Part shown: one piece after another, positions 1-9,183 of the stretch
Numbering within the stretch: the stretch's first letter is position 1
Layout of the letters: each line of letters opens with the position of its first letter
DNA from: Petrolisthes cinctipes
Taxonomy: Eukaryota; Arthropoda; Malacostraca; Decapoda; Porcellanidae
Length of the DNA stretch: 64,000 bases
Direction: 5' to 3'
Assembly (NCBI GenBank): GCA_033782935.1
Contig: JAWQEG010000283.1
Coordinates: 2,666,001 to 2,730,000, forward strand
Program-made: the position numbers and the translations under genes
The notes under the pieces: generated by a model
What the model was told of the DNA's origin: nothing
The model's input: the letters and a program-made list of their open reading frames with translations, nothing else
Database searches by the model: none

Positions 1-180
1 ATTTTGGGGTCCCAGAAGCAATCTGTACAGTGCAAGAATATTTTCAAAATATAGGCTAAAAACATGCTAAAAATCGATCTTTTAGGTGCCAAAAAGTCGA
101 TATCTCAAATTCAGTCCCAAAACACCCGAAAATTCGATATTTAGGGGTCCCAGAAGCGATCTGTACATGCCTACTCCGTG

Positions 181-357
181 TTAGAGTATTTTCAAAATAC
201 ATGCTCAAAACATACTGAAAATCGATCTTTTAGGTGCACAAAAGTCGATATGTGCATGCATCTTCAGTACCCGTTTATATCTCAAATTCAGGCTCAAAAC
301 ACCCGAAAATTCAATATTTTGGGGTCCCAGAAGCAATCTGTACATGCCTACTCAGTG
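181..357 (+). repeat. Monomer subtype M1 (177 bp, example)
   Basis: M1 is recognised by TACATGCTCAAAACATACTG, then CTTTTAGGTGCACAAAAGTCG and GCATGCATCTTCAGTACCCG. Its second half has TTCAATATTTTGGGG and GAAGCAATC, so two sites that are CpG in M1' are CpA here. It starts after an M3 monomer in most places and is usually followed by M2. Length is 177 bp, exactly 59 codons, which explains why a reading frame stays open through it. It is one of six recurrent subtypes and occurs throughout the window. Confidence 0.92.
186..200. other. 15-bp palindrome in M1 (example)
   Basis: GTATTTTCAAAATAC has two perfect 7-base arms around a central C. It sits at the start of nearly every M1, M1' and M2 monomer. 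In M2' the right arm reads AAAATTC, which breaks the outer pairs. No protein that binds it can be named from sequence alone. Confidence 0.85.
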
Positions 358-383
358 TTAGAGTATTTTCAAAATACAGGCCC
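296..383 (+). repeat. 88-bp half-unit B (example)
   Basis: This is the second half of monomer M1 plus the start of the next monomer, phased at AAAACACCCG. It carries AAAATTCAATATTTTGGGG, TCCCAGAAGCAATCTG, TACATGCCTACTC and the palindrome GTATTTTCAAAATAC. It aligns without gaps over its full 88 bases to half-unit A, which follows directly. A comparison of a typical B with a typical A gave 57 identical positions of 88, far above chance. B is the better preserved half: it is present in full in the short monomers as well, apart from 8-10 bp end deletions in some M2 copies. Confidence 0.85.
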
Positions 384-533
384 AAAACATGCTGAAAATC
401 GATATTTTAGATGCCCAAAGTCAATATGAGCATGTATCTTCTGTACCCGTTTATATCTCAAATTCAGGCTCAAAACACCCGAAAATTCAATATTTTGGGG
501 TCCCAGAAGCAATCTGTACATGCCTACTCAGTG
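358..533 (+). repeat. Monomer subtype M2 (176 bp, example)
   Basis: M2 is recognised by ATACAGGCCCAAAACATGCTG, GATATTTTAGATGCCC and AAAGTCAATATGTGCATGTATC; this copy has GAGC in place of GTGC. It is one base shorter than M1 because GCCCAAAGTC replaces GCCCAAAAGTC. The usual order is M1 before it and M3' after it. Its last bases, CTACACAGTG in most copies, mark the M2 to M3' junction, while CTACTCAGTG usually marks M2' to M3. Confidence 0.92.
384..471 (+). repeat. 88-bp half-unit A (example)
   Basis: This half-unit is phased at AAAACATGCTGAAAATCGAT. It shares with half-unit B the order AAAACA, GAAAAT, CGATATTTT, TGCCCA, CAATATG, GCATG and TCAAATTCAGGC, at equivalent positions and with the same 88-bp length. 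The array's 176-177 bp monomer is therefore best read as an A+B dimer of a diverged 88-bp protorepeat. A carries the 29-bp block that is missing from every short monomer (M3), so A can be shortened while B stays whole. Confidence 0.85.
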
Positions 534-681
534 GTAGAATATTTTCAAAATATAGGCTAAAAACATGCTAAAAATCGATCTTTTAGGTGCCAAAAAGTCG
601 ATATCTCAAATTCAGTCCCAAAACACCCGAAAATTCGATATTTAGGGGTCCCAGAAGCGATCTGTACATGCCTACTCCGTG
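534..681 (+). repeat. Short monomer subtype M3 (148 bp, example)
   Basis: M3 starts with CTAGAATATTTTCAAAATATAGG (this copy GTAGAAT), then CATGCTAAAAATCGATC. It jumps from AAAGTCGATAT straight to CTCAAATTC, lacking a 29-bp block present in full-length monomers. It ends TTTAGGGGTCCCAGAAGCGATCTG, TGCCTACTCCGTG. The flanking ATAT is present once here and at both edges of the block in long monomers, so a deletion between 4-bp direct repeats is the simplest origin. M3 is normally followed by M1. Confidence 0.93.
539..553. other. 15-bp palindrome in M3 (example), covarying form
   Basis: ATATTTTCAAAATAT occupies the same place in the short monomers as GTATTTTCAAAATAC in long ones. The outermost pair has changed from G and C to A and T on both arms, so symmetry is kept. 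This form is found in nearly all M3 and M3' copies. Confidence 0.85.
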
Positions 682-858
682 TTAGAGTATTTTCAAAATA
701 CAGGCCAAAAACATACTGAAAATCGATCTTTTAGGTGCCCAATAGTCGATATGTGCATGCATCTTCTGTACCCGTTTATATCTCAAATTCTGTCCCTAAA
801 CACCCGAAAATTCGATTTTTTGGGGTCCCAGAAGCGATCTGTACATGCCTACTCCGTG
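682..858 (+). repeat. Monomer subtype M1' (177 bp, example)
   Basis: M1' has TACAGGCCAAAAACATACTG, GGTGCCCAAAAGTCGATATG (CCAATAG in this copy), GCATCTTCTGTACCC and TCTGGCCCTAAACACCCG (TCTGTCCC here). Its second half keeps CpG at TTCGATATTTTGGGG and GAAGCGATC and ends CTCCGTG. It normally follows M3' and precedes M2'. The full 29-bp block missing from M3 is visible here at 751-779. This copy and the next unit share private changes (CAATAG and GATTTTTTGGGG), which marks a recent local duplication. Confidence 0.9.
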
Positions 859-1663
859 TTAGAGTATTTTCAAAATTCAGGCCCAAAACATGCTGAAAAT
901 CGATATTTTTGGTGCCCAAAGTCAATATGTGCATGTATCTTCTGTACCCGTTTATATCTCAAATTCAGGCTCAAAACACCCGAAAATTCAATATTTTGGG
1001 GTCCCAGAAGCAATCTGTACAGTGCTAGAATATTTTCAAAATATAAGCTAAAAACATGCTAAAAATCGATCTTTTAGGTGCCAAAAAGTCGATATCTCAA
1101 ATTCAGTCCCAAAACATCCAAAAATTCGATATTTAGGGGTCCCAGAAGCGATCTGTACATGCCTACTCCGTGTTAGAGTATTTTCAAAATACAGGCCAAA
1201 AACATACTGAAAATCGATCTTTTAGGTGCCCAATAGTCGATATGTGCATGCATCTTCTGTACCCGTTTATATCTCAAATTCTGGCCCTAAACACCCGAAA
1301 ATTCGATTTTTTGGGGTCCCAGAAGCGATCTGTACATGCCTACTCCGTGTTAGAGTATTTTCAAAATTCAGGCCCAAAACATGCTGAAAATCGATATTTT
1401 TGGTGCCCAAAGTCAATATGTGCATGTATCTTCTGTACCCGTTTATATCTCAAATTCAGGCTCAAAACACCCGAAAATTCAATATTTTGGGGTCCCAGAA
1501 GCAATCTGTACAGTGCTAGAATATTTTCAAAATATAAGCTAAAAACATGCTAAAAATCGATCTTTTAGGTGCCATAAAGTCGATATCTCAAATTCAGTCC
1601 CAAAACACCCGAAAATTCGATATTTAGGGGTCCCAGAAGCGATCTGTACATGCCTACTCCGTG
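682..1663 (+). repeat. Tandem duplication, two 491-bp trimers
   Basis: 682-1172 and 1173-1663 are M1'-M2'-M3 trimers of 491 bp that share private changes: CCCAATAGTCG in place of CCCAAAAGTCG, GATTTTTTGGGG, the 10-bp deletion at the end of M2', and AATATAAGCT in place of AATATAGGCT. By eye they differ at only a few bases, for example TCTGTCCC against TCTGGCCC. The copies are therefore younger than the average spread among trimers here. Confidence 0.85.
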
Positions 1664-1840
1664 TTAGAGTATTTTCAAATTACATGCTCAAAACATTCTG
1701 AAAATCGATCTTTTAGGTGCACAAAAGTCGATATGTGCATGCATCTTCAGTACCCGTTTATATCTCAAATTCAGGCTCAAAACACCCGAAAATTCAATAT
1801 TTTGGGGTCCCAGAAGCGATCTGTACATGCCTACTCCGTG

Positions 1841-2016
1841 TTAGAGTATTTTCAAAATTCAGGCCCAAAACATGCTGAAAATCGATATTTTTGGTGCCCA
1901 AAGTCAATATGTGCATGTATCTTCTGTACCCGTTTATATCTCAAATTCAGGCTCAAAACACCCGAAAATTCAATATTTTGGGGTCCCAGAAGCAATCTGT
2001 ACATGCCTACTCAGTG
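1841..2016 (+). repeat. Monomer subtype M2' (176 bp, example)
   Basis: M2' differs from M2 by AAAATTCAGGCCC in place of AAAATACAGGCCC and by GATATTTTTGGTGCCC in place of GATATTTTAGATGCCC. The first change breaks the 15-bp palindrome that the other subtypes keep. M2' normally follows M1' and precedes M3. A frequent shorter form (about 166 bp) lacks 10 bp near its end. Confidence 0.9.
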
Positions 2017-2517
2017 CTAGAATATTTTCAAAATATAGGCTAAAAACATGCTAAAAATCGATCTTTTAGGTGCCAAAAAGTCGATATCTCAAATTCAGTC
2101 CCAAAACACCCGAAAATTCGATATTTAGGGGTCCCAGAAGCGATCTGTACATGCCTACTCCGTGTTAGAGTATTTTCAAAATACATGCTCAAAACATACT
2201 GAAAATCGATCTTTTAGGTGCACAAAAGTCGATATATGCATGCATCTTCAGTACCCGTTCATATCTCAAATTCAGGCTCAAAACACCCGAAAATTCAATA
2301 TTTTGGGGTCCCAGAAGCAATCTGTACATGCCTACTCAGTGTTAGAGTATTTTCAAAATACAGGCCAAAAACATGCTGAAAATCGATATTTTAGATGCCC
2401 AAAGTCAATATGTGCATGTATCTTCTGTACCCGTTTATATCTCAAATTCAGGCTCAAAACACACGAAAATTCAATATTTTGGGGTCCCAGAAGCAATCTG
2501 TACATGCCTACACAGTG

Positions 2518-2665
2518 CTAGAATATTTTTAAAATATTGGCTAAAAACATGCTAAAAATCGACATTTTAGGTGCCAAAAAATCTATATCTCAAATTCAGT
2601 CCCAAAACACCCGAAAATTCGATATTTAGAGGTCCCAGATGGTATCTGTACATGCCTACTCCGTG
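2518..2665 (+). repeat. Short monomer subtype M3' (148 bp, example)
   Basis: M3' has the same 29-bp deletion as M3. It is told apart by AAATCGACATTTTAGG, GCCAAAAAATC (a G to A change) and the ending TTTAGAGGTCCCAGAAGGTATC (AGATGGTATC in this copy). It normally follows M2 and precedes M1'. Because M3 and M3' share the same deletion junction, the deletion is older than the split into the two trimer types that make the hexamer. Confidence 0.9.
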
Positions 2666-2787
2666 TTAGAGTATTTTCAAAATACAGGCCCAAAAACATA
2701 CTGAAAATCGATCTTTTAGGTGCCCAAAAGTCGATATGTGCATGCATCTTCTGTACCCGTTTATATCTCAAATTCTGGCCCTAAACA

Positions 2788-2810
2788 CCCGAAAATTCGA
2801 TATTTTGGGG
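2788..2810. other. Imperfect inverted repeat in half-unit B (example)
   Basis: CCCGAAAAT and ATTTTGGGG are 9-base arms with one mismatch around the 5-base centre TCGAT. The arrangement recurs in most M1' monomers. In M1 and M2 the centre reads TCAAT, and in the short monomers the right arm is ATTTAGGGG or ATTTAGAGG. It could form a hairpin in single-stranded DNA or RNA; that is inference. Confidence 0.7.
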
Positions 2811-4337
2811 TCCCAGAAGCGATCTGTACATGCATACTCCGTGTTAGAATATTTTCAAAATTCAGGCCCAAAACATGCAGAAAATCGATATTTTTGGTGC
2901 CCAAAGTTAATATGTGCATGTATCTTCTGTACCCGTTTATATCTCAAATTCAGGCTCAAAACACCCGAAAATTCAATATTTTGGGGTCCCAGAAGCAATC
3001 TGTACATGCCTACTCAGTGCTAGAATATTTTCAAAATATAGGCTAAAAACATACTAAAAATCGATCTTTTAGGTGCCAAAAAGTCGATATCTCAAATTCA
3101 GTCCCAAAACACCCGAAAATTCGATATTTAGAGGTCCCAGAAGGTATCTGTACATGCCTACTCCGTGTTAGAGTATTTTCAAAATACAGGCCAAAAACAT
3201 ACTGAAAATCGATCTTTTAGGTGCCCAAAAGTCGATATGTGCATGCATCTTCTGTACCCGTTTATATCTCAAATTCTGGCCCTAAACACCCGAAAATTCG
3301 ATATTTAGAGGTCCCAGAAGGTATCTGTACATGCCTACTCCGTGTTAGAGTATTTTCAAAATACAGGCCAAAAACATACTGAAAATCGATCTTTTAGGTG
3401 CCCAAAAGTCAATATGTGCATGTATCTTCTGTACCCGTTTATATCTCAAATTCAGGCTCAAAACACCCGAAAATTCAATATTTTGGGGTCCCAGAAGCAA
3501 TCTGTACAGTGCTAGAATATTTTCAAAATATAGGCTAAAAACATGCTAAAAATCGATCTTTTAGGTGCCAAAAAGTCGATATCTCAAATTCAGTCCCAAA
3601 ACACCCGAAAATTCGATATTTAGGGGTCCCAGAAGCGATCTGTACATGCCTACTCCGTGTTAGAGTATTTTCAAAATACATGCTCAAAACATACTGAAAA
3701 TCGATCTTTTAGGTGCACAAAAGTCGATATGTGCATGCATCTTCAGTACCCGTTTATATCTCAAATTCAGGTTCAAAACACCCGAAAATTCAATATTTTG
3801 GGGTCCCAGAAGCAATCTGTACATGCCTAATCAGTGTTAGAGTATTTTCAAAATACAGGCCCAAAACATGCTGAAAATCGATATTTTAGATGACCAAAGT
3901 CAATATGTGCATGTATCTTCTGTACCCGTTTATATCTCAAATTCAGGCTCAAAACACCCGAAAATTCAATATTTTGGGGTCCCAGAAGCAATCTGTACAT
4001 GCCTACACAGTGCTAGAATATTTTCAAAATATAGGCTAAAAACATGCTAAAAATCGACATTTTAGGTGCCAAAAAATCGATATCTTAAATTCAGTCCCAA
4101 AACACCCGAAAATTCGATATTTAGAGGTCCCAGAAGGTATCTGTACATGCCTACTCCGTGTTAGAGTATTTTCAAAATACAGGCCAAAAACATACTGAAA
4201 ATCGATCTTTTAGGTGCCCAAAAGTCGATATGTGCATGCATCTTCTGTACCCGTTTATATCTCAAATTCTGGCCCTAAACACCCGAAAATTCGATATTTT
4301 GGGGTCCCAGAAGCGATCTGTACATGCCTACTCCGTG

Positions 4338-4411
4338 TTAGAGTATTTTCAAAATTCAGGCCCAAAACATGCTGAAAATCGATATTTTTGGTGCCCAAAG
4401 TCAACTCAGTG
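4338..4411 (+). repeat. Truncated M2' monomer (74 bp)
   Basis: A normal M2' start runs to GGTGCCCAAAGTCA and then jumps to ACTCAGTG, the end of a monomer, followed by a full M2 at 4412. About 102 bp are missing, with at most one base of shared sequence at the junction. This M2'-M2 arrangement inserts an extra partial monomer into the trimer. It is one of the few units whose length does not fit the 148/166/176/177 set. Confidence 0.88.
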
Positions 4412-7400
4412 TTAGAGTATTTTCAAAATACAGGCCCAAAACATGCTGAAAATCGATATTTTAGATGCCCAAAGTCAATATGTGCATGTATCTTCTGTAC
4501 CCGTTTATATCTCAAATTCAGGCTCAAAACACCCGAAAATTCAATATTTTGGGTCCCAGAAGCAATCTGTACATGCCTACACAGTACTAGAATATTTTCA
4601 AAATATAGGCTAAAAACATGCTAAAAATCGACATTTTAGGTGCCAAAAAGTCGATATCTCAAATTCAGTCCCGAAACACCCGAAAATTCGATATTTAGAG
4701 GTCCCAGAAGGTATCTGTACATGCCTACCCCGTGTTAGAGTATTTTCAAAATACAGACCAAAAACATACTGAAAATCGATCATTTAGGTGCCCAAAAGTC
4801 GATATGTGCATGCATCTTCTGTACCCGTTTATATCTCAAATTCTGGCCCTAAACACCCGAAAATTCGATATTTTGGGGTCCCAGAAGCGATCTGTACATG
4901 CCTACTCCGTGTTAGAGTATTTTCAAAATTCAGGCCCAAAACATGCTGAAAATCGATATTTTTGGTGCCCAAAGTCAATATGTGCATGTATCTTCTGTAC
5001 CCGTTTATATCTCGAATTCAGGCTCAAAACACCCGAAAATTCAATATTTTGGGGTCCCAGAAGCAATCTGTACATGCCTACTCAGTGCTAGAATATTTTC
5101 AAAATATAGGCTAAAAACATGCTAAAAATCGATCTTTTAGGTGCCAAAAAGTCGATATCTCAAATTCAGTCCCAAAACACCCGAAAATTCGATATTTAGT
5201 GGTCCCAGAAGCGATCTGTACATGCCTACTCCGTGTTAGAGTATTTTCAAAATACATGCTCAAAACATACTGAAAATCGATCTTTTAGGTGCACAAAAGT
5301 CGATATGTGCATGCATCTTCAGTACCCGTTTATATCTCAAATTCAGGCTCAAAACACCCGAAAATTCAATATTTTGGGGTCCCAGAAGCAATCTGTACAT
5401 GCCTACTCAGTGTTAGAGTATTTTCAAAATACAGGCCCAAAACATGCTGAAAATCGATATTTTAGATGCCCAAAGTCAATATGTGCATGTATCTTCTGTA
5501 CCCGTTTATATCTCAAATTCAGGCTCAAAACACCCGAAAATTCAATATTTTGGGGTCCCAGAAGCAATCTGTACATGCCTACACAGTGCTAGATTATTTT
5601 CAAAATATAGGCTAAAAACATGCTAAAAATCGACATTTTAGGTGCCAAAAAATCGATATCTCAAATTCAGTCCCAAAACACCCAAAAATTCGATATTTAG
5701 AGGTCCCAGAAGGTATCGGTACATGCCTACTCCGTGTTAGAGTATTTTCAAAATACAGGCCAAAAACATACTGAAAATCGATCTTTTAGGTGCCCAAAAG
5801 TCGATATGTGCATGCATCTTCTGTACCCGTTTATATCTCAAATTCTGGCCCTAAACACCCGAAAATTCGATATTTTGGGGTCCCAGAAGCAATCTGTACA
5901 TGCCTACTCCGTGTTAGAGTATTTTCAAAATTCAGGCCCAAAACATGCTGAAAATCGATATTTTGGGTGCCCAAAGTCAATATGTGCATGTATCTTCTGT
6001 ACCCGTTTATATCTTAAATTCAGGCTCAAAACACCCGAAAATTCAATATTTTGGGGTCCCAGAAGCAATCTGTACAGTGCTAGAATATTTTCAAAATATA
6101 GGCTAAAAACATGCTAAAAATCGATCTTTTAGGTGCCAAAAAGTCGATATCTCAAATTCAGTCCCAAAACACCCGAAAATTCGATATTTAGGGGTCCCAG
6201 AAGCGATCTGTACATGCCTACTCTGTGTTAGAGTATTTTCAAAATACATGCTCAAAACATTCTGAAAATCGATCTTTTAGGTGCACAAAAGTCGATATGT
6301 GCATGCATCTTCAGTACCCGTTTATATCTCAAATTCAGGCTCAAAACACCCGAAAATTCAATATTTTGGGGTCCCAGAAGCAATCTGTACATGCCTACTC
6401 AGTGTTAGAGTATTTTCAAAATACAGGCCCAAAACATGCTGAAAATCGATATTTTTGGTGCCCAAAGTCAATATGTGCATGTATCTTCTGTACCCGTTTA
6501 TATCTCAAATTCAGGCTCAAAACACCCGAAAATTCAATATTTTGGGGTCCCAGAAGCAATCTGTACATGCCTACTCAGTGCTAGAATATTTTCAAAATAT
6601 AGGCTAAAAACATGCTAAAAATCGATCTTTTAGGTGCCAAAAAATCGATATCTCAAATTCAGTCCCAAAACACCCGAAAATTCGATATTTAGGGGTCCCA
6701 GAAGCGATCTGTACATGCCTACTCCGTGTTAGAGTATTTTCAAAATAAATGCTCAAAATATACTGAAAATCGATCTTTTAGGTGCACAAAAGTCGATATG
6801 TGCATGCATCTTCAGTACCCGTTTATATCTCAAATTCAGGCTCAAAACACCCGAAAATTCAATATTTTGGGGTCCCAGAAGCAATCTGTACATGCCTACT
6901 CAGTGTTAGAGTATTTTCAAAATACAGGCCAAAAACATGCTGAAAATCGATATTTTAGATGACCAAAGTCAATATGTGCATGTATCTTCTGTACCCGTTT
7001 ATATCTCAAATTCAGGCTCAAAACACCCGAAAATTCAATATTTAGGGGTCCCAGAAGCAATCTGTACATGCCTACACAGTGCTAGAATATTTTCAAAATA
7101 TAGGCTAAAAACATGCTAAAAATCGACATTTTAGGTGCCAAAAAATCGATATCTCAAATTCAGTCCCAAAACACCCGAAAATTCGATATTTAGAGGTCCC
7201 AGAAGGTATCTGTACATGCCTACTTCGTGTTAGAGTATTATCAAAATACAAGCCAAAAACATACTGAAAATCGATCTTTTAGGTGCCCAAAAGTCGATAT
7301 GTGCATGCATCTTCTGTACCCGTTTATATCTCAAATTCAGGCTCAAAACACCCGAAAATTCAATATTTTGGGGTCCCAGAAGCAATCTGTACATGCCTAT

Positions 7401-9183
7401 ACAGTGCTAGAATATTTTCAAAATATAGGCTAAAAACATGCTAAAAATCGACATTTTAGGTGCCAAAAAATCGATATCTCAAATTCAGTTCCAAAACACC
7501 CGAAAATTCGATATTTAGAGGTCCCAGAAGGTATCTGTACATGCCTACTCCGTGTTAGTGTATTTTCAAAATACAGGCCAAAAACATACTGAAAATCGAT
7601 ATTTTAGGTGCCCAAAAGTCGATATGTGCATGCATCTTCTGTACCCGTTTATATCTCAAATTCTGGCCCTAAACACCCGAAAATTCGATATTTTGGGGTC
7701 CCAGAAGCGATCTGTACATGCCTACTCAGTGTTAGAGTATTTTCAAAATTAAGGCCCAAAACATGCTGAAAATCGATATTTTTGGTGCCCAAAGTCAATA
7801 TGTGCATGTATCTTCTGTACCCGTTTATATCTCAAATTCAGGCTCAAAACACCCGAAAATTCAATATTTTGGGGTCCCAGAAGCAATCTGCACAGTGCTA
7901 GAATATTTTCAAAATATAGGCTAAAAACATGCTAAAAATCGATCTTTTAGGTGCCAAAAAGTCGATATCTCAAATTCAGTCCCAAAACACCCGAAAATTC
8001 GATATTTAGGGGTCCCAGAAGCGATCTGTACATGCCTACTCCGTGTTAGAGTATTTTCAAAATACATGCTCAAAACATACTGAAAATCGATCTTTTAGGT
8101 GCACAAAGGTCGACATGTGCATGCATCTTCAGTACCCGTTCATATCTCAAATTCAGGCTCAAAACACCCGAAAATTCAATATTTTGGGGTCCCAAAAGCA
8201 ATCTGTACATGCCTACTCAGTGTTAGAGTATTTTCAAAATACAGGAAAAAAACATACTGAAAATCGATCTTTTAGGTGCCCAAAAGTTGATATGTGCATG
8301 CATCTTCTGTACCCGTTTATATCTCAAATTCTGGCCCTAAACACCCGAAAATTCGATATTTTGGGGTCCCAGAAGCGATATGTACATGCATACTCCGTGT
8401 TAGGGTATTTTCAAAATTCAGGCTCAAAACATGCTGAAAATCGATATTTTTGGTGCCCAAAGTCAATATGTGCATGTATCTTCTGTACCCGTTTATATCT
8501 CAAATTCATGCTCAAAACACCCGAAAATTCAATATTTTGGGGTCCCAGAAGCAATCTGTACAGTGCTAGAATATTTTCAAAATATAGGCTAAAAACATGC
8601 TAAAAATCGATCTTTTAGGTGCCAAAAAGTCGATATCTCAAATTCAGTCCCAAAACACCCGAAAATTCGATATTTAGGGGTCCCAGAAGCGATCTGTACA
8701 TGCCTACTCCGTGTTAGAGTATTTTCAAAATACATGCTGAAAACATACTGAAAATCGATCTTTTAGGTGCACAAAAGTCGATATGTGCATGCATCTTCAG
8801 TACCCGTTTATATGTCAAATTCAGGCTCAAAACACCCGAAAATTCAATATTTTGGGGTCCCAGAAGCAATCTGTACATGCCTACTCAGTGTTAGAGTATT
8901 TTCAAAATACAGGCCCAAAACATGCTGAAAATCGATATTTTAGATGCCCAAAGTCAATATGTGCATGTATCTTCTGTACCCGTTTATATCTCAAATTCAG
9001 GCTCAAAACACCCGAAAATTCAATATTTTGGGGTCCCAGAAGCAATCTGTACATGCCTACACAGTGCTAGAATATTTTCAAAATATAGGCTAAAAACATG
9101 CTAAAAATCGACCTTTTAGGTGCCAAAAAATCGATATCTCAAATTCAGTCCCAAAACACCCGAAAATTCGATATTTAGAGGTT

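Larger units (their letters stand above)
1..8045 (+). repeat. Array segment 1: mixed 491/501-bp trimers with hybrids
   Basis: It begins inside half-unit B, then a short monomer at 33-180. Trimer starts are at 181, 682, 1173, 1664, 2165, 2666, 3168, 3660, 4161, 4735, 5236, 5737, 6228, 6729, 7230 and 7555. The order of subtypes is irregular: two M1'-M2'-M3 trimers in a row (682, 1173), an M1' followed by an M1'/M2' hybrid (3168, 3345), a truncated M2' (4338-4411) and an M1'/M1 hybrid joined directly to M3' at 7230-7554. Several M2' monomers here are the 10-bp-deleted form. No non-satellite sequence is present. Confidence 0.85.

Noticed and set aside
186..200. Rho-independent terminator or operator at the 15-bp palindrome
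   Set aside because: The stem is A/T-only apart from one pair, has a one-base centre, lacks a following T-run, and repeats hundreds of times in a non-coding satellite.
1664..2023. Recurrent open frames of about 119 residues starting LEYFQNT, present many times on the + strand
   Set aside because: They repeat with the satellite period. They stay open because 177 and 501 are multiples of three, and they stop at a TAG at the start of the short monomer. Most begin at GTG, not ATG; several frames of the same DNA are open at once; indels break them freely; and no domain, signal peptide or conserved catalytic pattern is visible. I treat none as a gene.
2780..2815. CENP-B box
   Set aside because: ACACCCGAAAATTCGATA looks loosely similar, but the required spacing of the CCCG, T and CGAA positions (or TTCG, A and CGGG on the other strand) is not met in any subtype.
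8046..8603. The longest open frame, 186 residues (a similar one at 28,576-29,136)
   Set aside because: It is three monomers in a row whose lengths happen to keep one frame, ending in the usual stop. The protein is the same peptide repeated, with substitutions that follow the monomer subtypes. There is no sign of selection on the coding level.
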